Positions 41,850 through 52,985 are shown, counted from the stretch's first letter. The stretch is DNA of 64,000 nt from Lucinisca nassula (GCA_963580285.1 OY757012.1:164350652-164414651), one strand, 5' to 3'. Notes: generated by a model from the letters alone, not told the origin. Translations and numbers: made by a program.

Positions 41850-43383
41850 CTAGAACTGTCAGAGGATCTGACTATAGCCCCGCTATAGCCCTGTCAGAGG
41901 AGAAAGACTCATGAATTAAAGGTAAAGACTTGTGAGAGGGTTAAATCCCTACGCCTTATAGACTTTTCGCGTTATTAGATCTGAAAAACAGTCGAAGTTA
42001 AAAAATAAGTTTTGGATAATGAAAAAACCACATGCACATCTTAAGACCTCTATGAAAACACCTGTAAAGTTTCAAAAGGATTGACCTAGAACTGTAAGAG
42101 GAGTTGCGGTCACAAGGTAGCTACTCCCTATACATTTTAACATTAGTAGATCTCAAAAATTGCCTTAGTTAAAAAAGGTGAAATAAGTGAAAAAAATTAT
42201 TTAAGGATAATGAAAAAAGAATATGCACATCTTCAGACCTATATGAAAACACCTGTAAAGTTTCAAAAGGATTGACCTTGAACTGTAAGAGGAGTTGCAG
42301 TAACAAGGTAGCTACTCCCTATACATTTTAACATAAGTAGATCTCAAAAATTGTCTAAGTTAAAAAAAGGCGAAATAAGTCATAAAAATTATTTAAGGAT
42401 AATGAAAAAAGAATATGCACATCTTCAGACCTATATGAAAACACCTGTAAAGTTTCAAAAGGATTGACCTAGAACTGTAAGAGGAGTTGCAGTAACAAGG
42501 TAGCTACTCCCTATACATTTTAACATTAGTAGATCTCAAAAATTGTCTAAGTTAAAAAAAGGTGAAACAAGTAAAAAAAATTATTTAAGGATAATGAAAA
42601 AAGAATATGCACATCTTCAGACCTATATGAAAACACCTGTAAAGTTTCAATAGGATTGACCTAGAACTGTAAGAGGAGTTGCGGTAACAAGGTAGCTACT
42701 CCCTATACATTTTAACATTAGTAGATCTCAAAAATTGTCTAAGTTAAAAAATGTATAAGTGAAAAAAATTATTTAAGGATAATGAAAAGAGAATATGCAC
42801 TTCTTCAGACCTATATCAAAACACCTGTAAAGTTTCAATAGGATTGACCTAGAACTGTAAGAGGAGTTGCGGTAACAAGGTAGCTACTCCCTATACATTT
42901 TAACATTAGTAGATCTCAAAAATTGTCTAAGTTAAAAAAGGTGAAATAAGGGAAAAAAATTATTTAAGGATAATGAAAAAAGAATATGCACATTTTCAGA
43001 CCTATATGATAACACCTGTAAAGTTTCAAAAGGATTGACCTAGAACTGTAAGAGAGTTGCAGTAACAAGGTAGCTACTCCCTATACATTTTAACATTAGT
43101 AGCTCTCAAAAATTGTCTAAGTTAAAAAAGGTGAAATAAGTGAAAAAAATTATTTAAGGATAATGAAAAAAGCATATGCACATCTTCAAACCTATATGAT
43201 AACACCTGTAAAGTTTCAAAAGGATTGACCTAGAACTGTAAGAGGAGTTGCGGTAACAAGGTACCCACTATCAAATATTACAGACAGACAGACAGACTGA
43301 CTGACAGACAGACAGACAGACAGACGGAATTCCGGACAAGCCAAATCCAATATAGCCCCCACTTTTTCAAAGCGGGGCTATAA
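41850..43383 (+). mobile_element. Helentron-like element F2, nested
   Basis: Starts CTAGAACTGTCAGAGGATCT with subterminal CTATAGCCCCGC. About seven units of roughly 188 bp (aaggataatgaaaaaagaat ... taagaggagttgcggtaaca), a long GACA tract (43272-43325), and the 3' hairpin tagcccccactttttcaaag/cggggctat ending AA. Flanks 'aaaccataa' and 'taaagacacc' join as a normal F6 unit, with no target duplication. Confidence 0.75.
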
Positions 43384-43492
43384 TAAAGACACCTGTAAAA
43401 TTTCAGAACGATCAGAATAAAACTGTAGGAGGAGTTGCGCTCACAAGGTACCTACTATGAATTTTGAAGCATGCAAAACAAGTCTAAGTTAA

Positions 43493-45734
43493 CTAGAGCT
43501 GTCAGAGGATCTGACTATAGCCCCGCTTCAGCGCTGTCAGAGAAGAAAGTTATTTAAGCTGCAGAGAAAACAGTTATGAACAAGAAATAACTGTTGAAAA
43601 TTTTACATTATCTGGAAAAACTCTAAGAGTTGTGAGCCCTTGTCCCTCATTTCAATGAGCATGATACATTACCAGAATGTCCATGTTTATACTAAATTTC
43701 ATCTTCCATTTTTCAATGTTCAAAGGGTAATAACTCCTAAAGTAGGCAAATCAGAGTCAGGGTTCCTGTGCTCTGCACATTGTCTCATGGTGCTTTACAC
43801 TTGTGTGAAGTGTCATGAAAATATCTCAAATGGTTTGTGAGTTATGGAGCCGACACAGTCAAAATTGCCTTTTTAAATGTTCAAAGGGCAATAACTCCTA
43901 AAGTAGGCAAACCAGAGTTATGGTTCCTGCACTCTGCACATCATCTCAAGGTGCTTTTCATTTATTTGAAGTTTCATGAAAATATCAGAAACGGTTATGG
44001 AGCGGACATAGTTAAAATTGCCATTTTTTAATATTCAAAAGCCTATAACTGAAAAAGTAGACAATCCAGAGTTTGGGTTCCTGCGCTCTGCACACGTAAT
44101 ATGGTGCTTTACATTTGTGTGAAGTTTCATAAAATTATCTCAAACGGTTTTTGAGTTATCGAGCAAAGACGGCTAAAATTGATATTTTTCAATATTCAAA
44201 GGGAAATAACTCAAAAATTAGGCAATCCAGAGTTATGGTTCCTGCACTCTGCACACCATCTCATGGTGTTTAATGTTTGTGTGAAGTTTCATGAAAATAT
44301 GTGAATGGGTTTTAAAGTTATGGAGCGGACACGAAAATTGTTAACAGACACAGACAGACACACAGACAGACACACAGAAAATGCGAAAACCAGAGTTATG
44401 GTTCTTGCGCTCTGCACATTGTCTCATAGTGCTTAACATTTGTGTGAAGTTTCATGAAATTATCTCAAACGGTTTTCGAGTTATGAAGCGGACACTGTTA
44501 AAATTGCCATTTTTCAATGTTCAAAGGGCAATAACTCCAAAAATAAGCAATGCAGAGTTATGGTTCCTGCGCTCTGCACATCGTCTCATAGTGCTTAACA
44601 TTTGTGTGAAGTTTCCTAAAAATATCTCAAACGGTTTTCGAGTTATGAAGCGGACACAATTAAAATTGCCATTTTTCAATGTTCAAAGGGCAATAACTCC
44701 AAAAGTAGGCAATCCACAGTTATAATTCTTTCGCTCTGCACATTGTCTTATGGTGTTTAACATTTGTGTGAAGTTTCATGAAAATATGTTAAGCAGATAC
44801 AAAGTTATGGAGCCAACACAAATTAACGGAATCACGGAATTACGGAAAATGTTCAAAGGGCAATTACTCCAAAAGTAGGCAATCCACAGTTATAATTCCT
44901 TTGCTCTGCACATTGTCTTATGGTGTTTAACATTTGTGTGAAGTTTCATGAAAATATGTTAAGCAGATACAAAGTTATGGAGCCAACATAAATTAACGGA
45001 ATCACGGAATTACGGAATGACAGAAGGACACAGACAGACACACAGAAAATACGAAAACCAGAGTTATGGTTCTTGCGCTCTGCACATTGTCTCATAGTGC
45101 TTAACATTTGTGTGAAGTTTCATGAAATTATCTCAAACGGTTTTCGAGTTATGAAGCGGACACTGTTAAAATTGCCATTTTTCAATGTTCAAAGGGCAAT
45201 AACTCCAAAAATAAGCAATGCAGAGTTATGGTTCCTGCGCTCTGCACATCGTCTCATAGTGCTTAACATTTGTGTGAAGTTTCCTAAAAATATCTCAAAC
45301 GGTTTTCGAGTTATGAAGCGGACACAATTAAAATTGCCATTTTTCAATGTTCAAAGGGCAATAACTCCAAAAGTAGGCAATCCACAGTTATAATTCCTTC
45401 GCTCTGCACATTGTCTTATGGTGTTTAACATTTGTGTGAAGTTTCATGAAAATATGTTAAGCAGATACAAAGTTATGGAGCAAACACAAATTAACGGAAT
45501 CACGGAATTACGGAAAATGTTCAAAGGGCAATAACTCCAAAAGTAGGCAATCCACAGTTATAATTCCTTCGCTCTGCACATTGTCTTATGGTGTTTAACA
45601 TTTGTGTGAAGTTTCATGAAAATATGTTAAGCAGATACAAAGTTATGGAGCCAACACAAATTAACGGAATCACGGAATGACAGAAGGACATGGCAAATCC
45701 AATATAGCCCCACTTTTTCAAAGCGGGGCTATAA
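43493..45734 (+). mobile_element. Helentron-like element F2, nested, with higher-order repeat
   Basis: Starts CTAGAGCTGTCAGAGGATCT. Core units of about 156 bp (ttcaatgttcaaagggcaat ... gttatggagcggacaca). A segment of about 450 bp at 44382-44830 is repeated almost exactly at 45045-45490 (period about 663 bp). The 3' hairpin is tagccccactttttcaaagc/ggggctata. Flanks rejoin as 'aagttaa|aaatgtg' of F6. Confidence 0.75.
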
Positions 45735-46146
45735 AAATGTGAAAAAAATTAATTCAAGGATTCTGAAAAAAGCACATGCACAACTTCAAACCATGATAAA
45801 GACACCTGTAAAATTTCAGAAAGATTGGTTTAAAACTGTAGGAGGAGTTGCGCTCACAAGGTACCTACTACAAGCTCGGAACCCATACCATGCATCACGC
45901 ACCACGAACCACGCACCACGGAAAGCCGAATACTATGTCCCCTCGCTTTTCTTCGAAAAGGCAGGGAACAATCAATTTAGCCACACTTATTTCTGACTAT
46001 CAACCAATCCAATAACTTAATGTATTTGTTCAATTCACAAACTGCAAGAAAAACGGTGCAGATTCTGATCAGATGGCTTCTTCAGCATCCGATCTGTATC
46101 CACACTGTTTGCAAAGATAGGGCTGTTGTGTTCAGCAGGATAAGGA

Positions 46147-46287
46147 TTAACCCATCGTATACTAGTGGACTCTTCCACTGCTATATGTTGGACAAGTCCA
46201 TTTGTCATAAAAGGGGTGGGGTATGATCTTGGCCTGTACTGTCTGCCAAGGTACCCCTTTAGGAGTTTCCAGCATGCAATGGGTTAA
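46147..46287 (-). mobile_element. piggyBac-like MITE B, internally deleted
   Basis: TTAACCCATCGTATACTAGT and CATGCAATGGGTTAA ends. Most of the core hairpin is lost (gtggggtatgatcttggcct). It shares TTAA 46147-46150 with the P1 before it and TTAA 46284-46287 with the P1 after it. Confidence 0.75.
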
Positions 46288-46496
46288 CCCTTGTCCTGCA
46301 GAGCCCGGATACGCATTGTTTTCCAAACAATGAAGATCCAGATCAGATGGCTTCTGACGAAGCCATCTGATCAGGATCTACATTGTTTGCCAGTCAGATT
46401 GTGAATTTGTTGCAATAATTTGCATCAAATAATCTGATTGGTTGATAATCGGTAGTGGGAGTGACATATATGAATAGTCAGCAGGACAAGGGTTAA
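46284..46496 (-). mobile_element. piggyBac-like MITE P1 next to a host splice donor
   Basis: TTAACCCTTGTCCTGCAGAG and CAGCAGGACAAGGGTTAA ends with an intact core hairpin. The right TTAA is 12 nt from the exon at 46509. Confidence 0.8.
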
Positions 46497-46508
46497 GATA
46501 ATACCAAC

Positions 46509-46602
46509 CTTTGGATGAGTATTGAACACATTTCTTCTTGTAAAATCCTTCTTTTCAGTGTCTGGATAGTAGAACAACCAACCATCACGGACGATGAAAA
46601 AT
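46509..46602 (-). CDS. PLEKHD1: PLEKHD1-like gene, exon a (N-terminal part of PH domain)
   Basis: A 94-bp exon on the minus strand with acceptor atgttataatctttcag and donor GTTGGT (46508-46503). One base completes a codon from the unseen upstream exon, then 31 codons follow: FFIVRDGWLFYYPDTEKKDF and TRRNVFNTHPK. The pattern RFFI-x-x-x-x-L-x-YY is the classic second strand of a PH domain. The run YY-x-x-x-EKK-x-F...NTHPK next to IPLG in exon b agrees with PLEKHD1 from memory. The residues before it, including the N-terminus and first strand, must come from an exon at higher coordinates, which I could not find in 46603-64000. The following intron is 34.2 kb. Confidence 0.8.
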
Positions 46603-48403
46603 CTGAAAGATTATAACATTTTATTATCTTTCTATCATAAATATATCCTGACCTCTTTATAACATTATTTTTGGGGTCAATTTGTGTTAATCAAACCACT
46701 GCAGTATTACATTTTACATCTGATGAAGTTGAAACTGTACATATAGTAAGACCATGATGTGGAACAGTGCATATTATTTTGAGGTTACAGTCCACCAAAT
46801 ATTAACAGAGTTATTCCCCTTTCGCATTTTTTTTTCTAAATATATTTTGTTTCCGGGTAATGCCTCTCACATTTTACATCTGATGAAGCTGAAACTTTAC
46901 CTATAGTTAGACTATGATGTGGAGCAGCGCATATTATTTCAAAGTTATAGTCCACCACTTATTGCCAGAGTTATGCCAATAATATTTTGAGGTTATGGTC
47001 CACAAAATATTACTGACCATGAAAATTTGTTGGAGACAGGGTTATTAATAGTGTCAGGTAAGAATATATGGAGCACATATTGTTCCTTGGTTACATTCCA
47101 CAACCCAAACTTGTAAAACAGTCAGTATATGTATGCTCCATCTTACTAATTTCCACGGGCGTATAATGCCCCATGTTTGCTTATATTTATGCTCAAGGGC
47201 AGGTAACCCCAAAGCTGTTGGTCCTGCAAGGCCAAAATTCGAACTTGATGTAGACTTTATACCTCTCCTGGTTATCTGCAAGTTTGATAAAGATCCGATC
47301 ATAAATGGTTGAAAAAAATGTTGGAGACATCATTTTTGCATTGCATTTATTAGATTCAAGCCAAATTCGAACTCATCTGAGATATTATGCCTGTGCTTGT
47401 TTACTACATGTAAAAGTTTCAAAAAGATCAGATCAAAAACAGCTGAGAAAAAGTGGAAATACGATTTTTCGCTTATATTTATGCTCAAGGGCAGATGACT
47501 CCAATGTCCTGTGAGGCCCAAATTCGAATTTGACAGACTGTATGCCTGTCCCGGTTATCTGCAAGTTTGATAAAGATCAGAACAGAAATGGCTGAGAAAA
47601 GCTGGAGACATTGTTTCACGCTCAAAGGAATGTAACTAAGAAATTGGTTGTCAGATTCACAGGGACACGGTTCATATTCATTTTGCTCGTCTAGACGGTT
47701 CATATTCATTTTGCTCGTCTAGAATGAAATATAAGCGTACTAGTATATACAGTGTATATATATATATACACTGTATATACTAGTACGCTTATATTTCATT
47801 CTAGACGAGCAAAATGAATATGAACCGTGTCCCTGTGGTCAGATTCAAGCCTCTGAGATATTATGCCTGTTCTTGTTTACTAAAAGTTTCAAAAAGATCA
47901 GATTTAAAACAGCTGAGAAAAATTGGAGACACCATTTTTCCCTTTTTATGCTCAAGGGCAGGTTATTCCAAAGCTGGCGGTCCTGTGAAGCCCAAATTCG
48001 ATATCAATGCAGACTGCATGCCACTCCTGCTTATCTGCAAATTTGTAAAGATCGGATCAGAAATGGCTGAAAAAAGTTGATGTTTTCTCCATTATAAGTC
48101 TATATAATGTGATTGTTTCCATGGCAACCACAGGTCTGATCAGAACCTAAAGTGATCAATCCCCCAACCCAGTGATGCTGCACATAAAATTTGATCAAGA
48201 GTGAGTGTTTGAGTTTGACGTCCAACCAACAGCCACCAACAGCTAAGGTCATTCGGAGACAGGACCTCGGTTTAAAATTTGATCAAAACTGGCCTTCTAG
48301 TAACTGAGATACTGAAGTTCAAAAGTGTGGAAGACAGATGGACGCCGTATGCCTGCCTATACTATAAGCTCACCTTTTGAGCCTTGGCTCAGGTGAGCTA
48401 ATA
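46603..48403 (+). repeat. Tandem core(s) ending in an F1-type hairpin
   Basis: 46700-46995 has units 'ttacatctgatgaagttgaa'. 47160-48090 has roughly 170-bp units 'gcttatatttatgctcaagg ... aaagatcagatc'. Then 'atggcaaccacaggtctgat', a short GACAGATGGACG tract and the hairpin AAGCTCACCTTTTGAGCC / GGCTCAGGTGAGCTA (48367-48402). The 5' end is not defined. Confidence 0.5.
47659..47837. repeat. Large palindrome with an internal direct duplication
   Basis: Outer arms cacagggacacggttcatat and complement. The centre is a (TA)n run at about 47755-47768. The left arm contains the 28-bp block 'acggttcatattcattttgc...' twice, the right arm once. Otherwise the match is near perfect. Confidence 0.85.
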
Positions 48404-48431
48404 GCCATCCAAAAACCATTTATTGGGACTG

Positions 48432-48624
48432 TTAACCCTTGTCCTGCTGAATATTTATATATGCCACACCCACTACCGATTATCAACCAATCAGATTACT
48501 TGATGCAAATTATTGCAACGAATTCACAACCTGAATGGCAAACAATGTAGATCCTGATCAGATGATCTGGATCTACATTGTTTCAAAGATAAGGCATATC
48601 CGGGATTAGCAGGACAAGGGTTAA
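48432..48624 (+). mobile_element. piggyBac-like MITE P1
   Basis: TTAACCCTTGTCCTGCTGAA and TAGCAGGACAAGGGTTAA ends. The inner hairpin loop is deleted (gatcctgatcagatgatctg). Confidence 0.8.
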
Positions 48625-48716
48625 TGGCCATAAATCTGTCAAATATCAGCAGAATTTTTGTCCAACCACTCACATCCCAATTAATAAATCTACATGTATA
48701 TGCAAAATCTAAGACA

Positions 48717-50578
48717 AGAGGGCCATGATGGCCCTGGATCGCTCAGCTGATCCATAGGGTAACAAGTGGGCCCCGAGGAGAGCCATTACTGGCCCCAGGG
48801 CTATAATTTGAATAATCTTGGTAGTGGTCTAAAAGGTGAAGCTTCAAACCAAATATCAAAGACCAGAGCCTTCTGGTTTCATACAAGAAGACTTTTAAAG
48901 GTTTTCCTTATATAAGTCTATATAAAACCTGCGGGCACGGGGCAGGGGCATTTTTGGCCCCAAGGCTATAATTTGAACAATCTTGGTAGAAATCCACAAG
49001 GCAAGCTTCATACCAAATTTCAAAGACCTAGGCCTTCTGGTTTCAGACAAGAAGATTTTCAAAGGTTTTCCCAATATAAGCCTATGTAAAACCAGTGGGC
49101 ACCAGGATGGGCCCAGTTTTGGACCCAGGGCTATAATTTGAACCATTTTGATAGAGGTCCACTAAATGAAGCTTCATACCAAATATCAAAGACCTGAGCC
49201 TTCTCATTTCAGACAAGAAGATTTTCCCCATATAAGTCTATGTAAAACCAACGGGACCTATGGCATTTTTGACCCTATGGGCTATGGCTAAAATCTGGGC
49301 AATCTTGATAGAGGTCCTTTACGTGAAGCTTTACATCAAATATCAAAACCTGAGCCTTGCGTTTCAGAGAATAAGATTTTAAAAGATTTTCCCAATATAC
49401 ATGTAAGTCTATGTAAAATGGGCGGAGGCATTTTTGGCCCTAGGGCTATAATTTGAACCAGCTTGACAAAGGTCCACTAGATGAAGCTTCACACCAAATA
49501 TGAAAGACCTGGGGCTTGCGATTTCAGAGAAGAGGATTTTTTTTTAATTTTCCCAATATAAGTCAATGTAAAACCAAAGAGCCCCGGGCGGCGGCATTTT
49601 TGGCCCTAGGGATATAATTTGAACAATCTTGGCAGAGGTCCACTAGATGAAGCTACACACCAAATATCAAACACCTGGGCCTTGCGGTTTCAGAGTCGAA
49701 GATTTTCCAAGAAATTCCCTACATAAGGCTATGTAAAACCAAAGGGCCCCAGGGCCGGGGCATTTTTGGCCCTAGGGCTATAATTTGAACAATCCTGGTA
49801 GAAGTCCACCAGATGAAGCTTCATACCAAATATCAAAGACCTGGGAATTGGGGTTTCAGAGAAGAAGATTTTTAAAGATGTTCCCATATAAGCCTATGTA
49901 AAACCAAAGGGCCCCGGCACAGGGGCATTTTTTGTCCCAGGGCTATAATTTGAACAATCTTGGTAGAGGTCCACTAGATGAAGCTTCATACCAAATATCA
50001 AAGACCTGGGCCTTGCAGTTTCAGAGAAGAAGATTTTTAAAGATTTTCCCTATGCATAAGCCTGTGTAAAACTAAAGGGCCCCAGGGCGGGAGCATTATT
50101 GGCCCTAGGGCTATAATTTGAACAATCTTGATAAAGTTCCTCTAGATGAAGCTTCACACCAAATATCAAAGACCTGGGCCTTGTGATTTCAGAGAAGACG
50201 ATTTTTAAAGATTTTCCCTATGTAAGTCTATGTAAAACCAAAGGGCCCTGGGGTGGGCGCACTTTTGGTCCCAGGGCTATAATTTGAACAATCTTGGTAG
50301 AGGTCCACTAGATGAAGCTTCATAACAAATATCAAAGACCTTGGCCATGCGGTTTCAGAGAAGAAAATTTTTTAAGTGAAAAAAATATCTATTTTTAGCT
50401 CCTGTGACCTAGATAAGCAACAGACCGGAACCATTTGAAAGGGGACCAACTAAGGATCATTCCTGTGAAGTTTGCTCAAAATCAGATCAGCGGTTTAGGA
50501 GGAGATGTTGTTTGAAGAAAAAGTTTACACATGCACGACCCCAAAAGCTCACCTCATCACTACGTGACAGGTGAGCTA
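48717..50578 (+). mobile_element. Helentron-like element F1 (complete)
   Basis: 5' caagagggccatgatggccc with GGATCGCTCAGCTGATCC. About ten units of roughly 155 bp related to those at 1-460 and 20492-22653. The 3' hairpin is AGCTCACCTCATCAC / GTGACAGGTGAGCTA at 50545-50577. Confidence 0.75.
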
Positions 50579-50639
50579 AAATCTGTGAAAAAAGTTATTG
50601 ATCTGAAATGCTCAAAAACCACTTATTAGGAAATGACAA

Positions 50640-51995
50640 GGGTCATAACGCTGTCAAAAGTTGACTGATTCTGCCAATTAAAAATCCAAACCACAAATCC
50701 CTGTTTTATAATGTGTATACAAAATTTGAAACAAAAACCTGTGAATAAAAACTCATTCAAGATAATGCTCTGAAATTGTGCAGACAGAGGGACATAGAGA
50801 CGGACACCAAAAATTATATCGCAATGGCTGGTAAGGTATTAACAACAATTCCGCAGAAGGCGGCGTCGCACCTGCTGGGGGCATAAGTTACAGGAGCCAC
50901 AATCAGAACGTAGTCACACCCTGCTATGTAGATATTAATTAAGTAAATTTCATTCTTAGCAGTTGATAGTTGATGTAAAATGTGTCAAAGTCACTGGACC
51001 AAAAAATATAGGCCATGGTCACCAGGTCAAGTACGTGCCAAATCAGTACATCGAGGAGAAGCACTATGTAAGGTTTTCTGGCTGTAGACCATTTATTTTA
51101 GGACATATCGAACACTGACGTAAAATGTGTTAAGTCACTAGAGTGCATAATATAGGTCAAGGTCACCAGGTCAAGGTACCCGCAGAGTCAGTACATCTAG
51201 GAGCAGAATTATGCAAGATTTGATGGTTGTAGGCCTTTTATTTCGTAGATCTGGAACTTCGACGTAAAATGTGTCAAAGTCAGTGGAGCGTAAAATATAG
51301 GTCAAGGTCACCATGTAAAGGTACCTGCAGAGTCAGTACATCTAGGAGAAGCACTATGCAAGATTTTATGGTTGTAGGCCTTTTATTCGAGAAGATCTGG
51401 AACATCGACATAATTTGTGTCAAAATCACTGGAGCGTAAAATATAGGTCAAGGTCACCGGGACAAGGTGCTTGCCTAGTCAGGAGCTCGGGATGATGTTT
51501 CATGAAAGGTTTGGTGGTTGTTTAGTTTTATAGTTGATTACAATACAAACTTCGACGTAAATGTCAAACTTCGACATAATGGTCAAAGTCACTGGAGCGC
51601 AAAATATAGGTCAAAGTCACCAGGTCAGGGTGCTTACAAAGTGAGAAGGTCTATGAGATGTTTCATGTAAGGTCTGATGGTAGCTGAGGTTTGTAAAATA
51701 AAAACTTTGACGTAAATGTCGAACTCTGATGTAAATGTCGAACTTCGACGTAATGGTCAAAGTCACTGGAGCGCAAAATATAGGTCAAAGTCACCAGGTC
51801 AAGGTGCTTACAAAGTGAGAAGGTCTATGAGATGTTTCATGTAAGGTTTGATGGTAGCTGAGGTTTGTAAAATAAAAACTTTGACGTAAATGTTGAACTT
51901 TGATGTAAATGTTAACAGACGGACGGATGGACGAACCAACGCACGGACGGAACGTTGGACGCCTATGTTGCACCCCCCTACAAGCAGGTGCAACA
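50640..51995 (+). mobile_element. Helentron-like element F5
   Basis: A possible 5' part carries 'aacaacaattccgcagaagg' and CGTCGCACCTGCTGGGGG (about 50840-50885). The core is roughly 165-bp units (tcaaagtcactggagcgtaa ... ggtcaaggtcaccaggtcaa). A GACGGACGGATGGACG tract (51910-51950) precedes the hairpin gttgcacccccctacaagca/ggtgcaac ending AAAAA. The exact 5' end is uncertain. Confidence 0.6.
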
Positions 51996-52029
51996 AAAAT
52001 GAGACTGCAACCTGCTTTAGATTTTTTTA

Positions 52030-52224
52030 ATATGATTTCAGATAGTGGTTGTTGTGGGCAGCAGGATCCTGCTGAATAAATTAGTTTAGCTACACCCATA
52101 CCTGACTATCAGCCAATCAAATTACTTGATATAATGTACTCATTAAAATTTGCAAACTGAATCTGCAAACAGGCAAACTGAATCTACACTGTTGGCAAAG
52201 GTAAGGGTTGTCATAAGGGTTAAG
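52030..52224 (+). mobile_element. piggyBac-like MITE P1, strongly rearranged
   Basis: 'gcaggatcctgctgaataaa', 'ctgactatcagccaatcaaa' and a right end 'gtcataagggttaa' are P1 blocks. The hairpin is reduced to 'caaactgaatctacactgtt'. Confidence 0.5.
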
Positions 52225-52375
52225 ACTATTTTCAATCAGAGCTTAATTATACTGGCAAGAAGTCTAGCCAACAAAAAATTGACTTTTAAGTGGACAAGGT
52301 CACATTCCTGGCTGGTTCTGGGGAAGAATGAGTAGAATTAGGCCTATTTGTTCATTATGTTCCTAAATGATTTGT

Positions 52376-52985
52376 TTTTATGTTTGTTTGCAGTTTTACA
52401 GCCCAGTCAACACTAGGGCTGGCTAATCGGAGCTGAAAAGATAATTGATTATCATTTCTGTCATTGCGATCGATAATCGAGAAGATTTGGTTATAATTTT
52501 ACCTGTCTGGCTTTCTGTCTGAGCATGACTCCTACTATATGCTGTACTTTGCCATATGTATTTGAACAGACAGACCTGAGCAAACAGTGTAGACACAGAT
52601 GAGACGCCACAGAATGTGGCATCTCATCTGGGTCTGCACTGTTTGTCACTCATACAGCTATTTTAGGCACAACTTTGGGTAGTAAATTGTACTTCTCAAA
52701 TAATCGACTGTAGGCAAATCAGTAATGATAATCATTTTTGTGGAATTTATCGATTGAATAATCATTATCTGATTAATCGCGCCACTCTTAGTCAACACTA
52801 ACTAGGTCATATAGAGCTAGTAAGTTTACCAAGCCGCACTTTTCCTGGGCAGACTTACACATACGCTGTTAACCAGTACAGTGCACATTCTTTAGCCAGA
52901 CCCTGACAAAGCTCTACTCACCTTGCATTGATGATCATTCTCCATGAAAGAATGTTGCCAGCCCAGCAGGTGTTGCACCAGTAAA
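52376..52985 (-). mobile_element. tRNA-derived SINE split by a hAT-like element
   Basis: The tail side is 52376-52413 (atgtttgtttgcagttttac ... cagtcaacac). The body resumes at 52791 (actaggtcatatagagctag ... tccatgaaagaatgttgc). Same family as 19249-19635 but with a single arm. Confidence 0.6.
52414..52790. mobile_element. Non-autonomous hAT-like element with 8-bp target-site duplication
   Basis: 377 bp flanked by GTCAACAC at 52406-52413 and 52791-52798. Ends TAGGGCTGGC and GCCACTCTTA form a short imperfect TIR, followed by matching TAATCG-type bases. Subterminal 'gataatcattttt' and 'attatcgat' repeats are present. Its centre (52576-52650) is a copy of the shared hairpin module. The 8-bp duplication and short TIR fit hAT. 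Confidence 0.75.

Larger units (their letters stand above)
40762..45970 (+). mobile_element. Helentron-like element F6, host of two nested F2 elements
   Basis: 5' acaagcaaattccaaagaga with subterminal GGTCCCTCGCCTTA. The core has units of roughly 180 bp (acacctgtaaaatttcagaa ... aggaggagttgcgctcacaa). The 3' end carries 'cgcaccacgaaccacgcacc' and the hairpin tcccctcgcttttcttcgaa/aaggcaggga. The 5' motif is inverted in the 3' arm. Two F2 elements interrupt the core at 41850 and 43493. Confidence 0.65.
40742..46150 (+). mobile_element. piggyBac-like MITE P1 split by a 5.2-kb Helentron-like element
   Basis: The left remnant at 40742-40761 (ccttaaactgctgaataa) and the right part at 45971-46150 (atcaatttagccacacttat ... 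cagcaggataaggattaa) are the two sides of P1. The core hairpin survives only partly (46055-46120). Confidence 0.6.

Noticed and set aside
44381..45393. Two 106-114 residue repeated frames that could look like a repeat protein
   Set aside because: They translate the 156-bp F2 core. Frame openness follows from the repeat and is not conserved between units.
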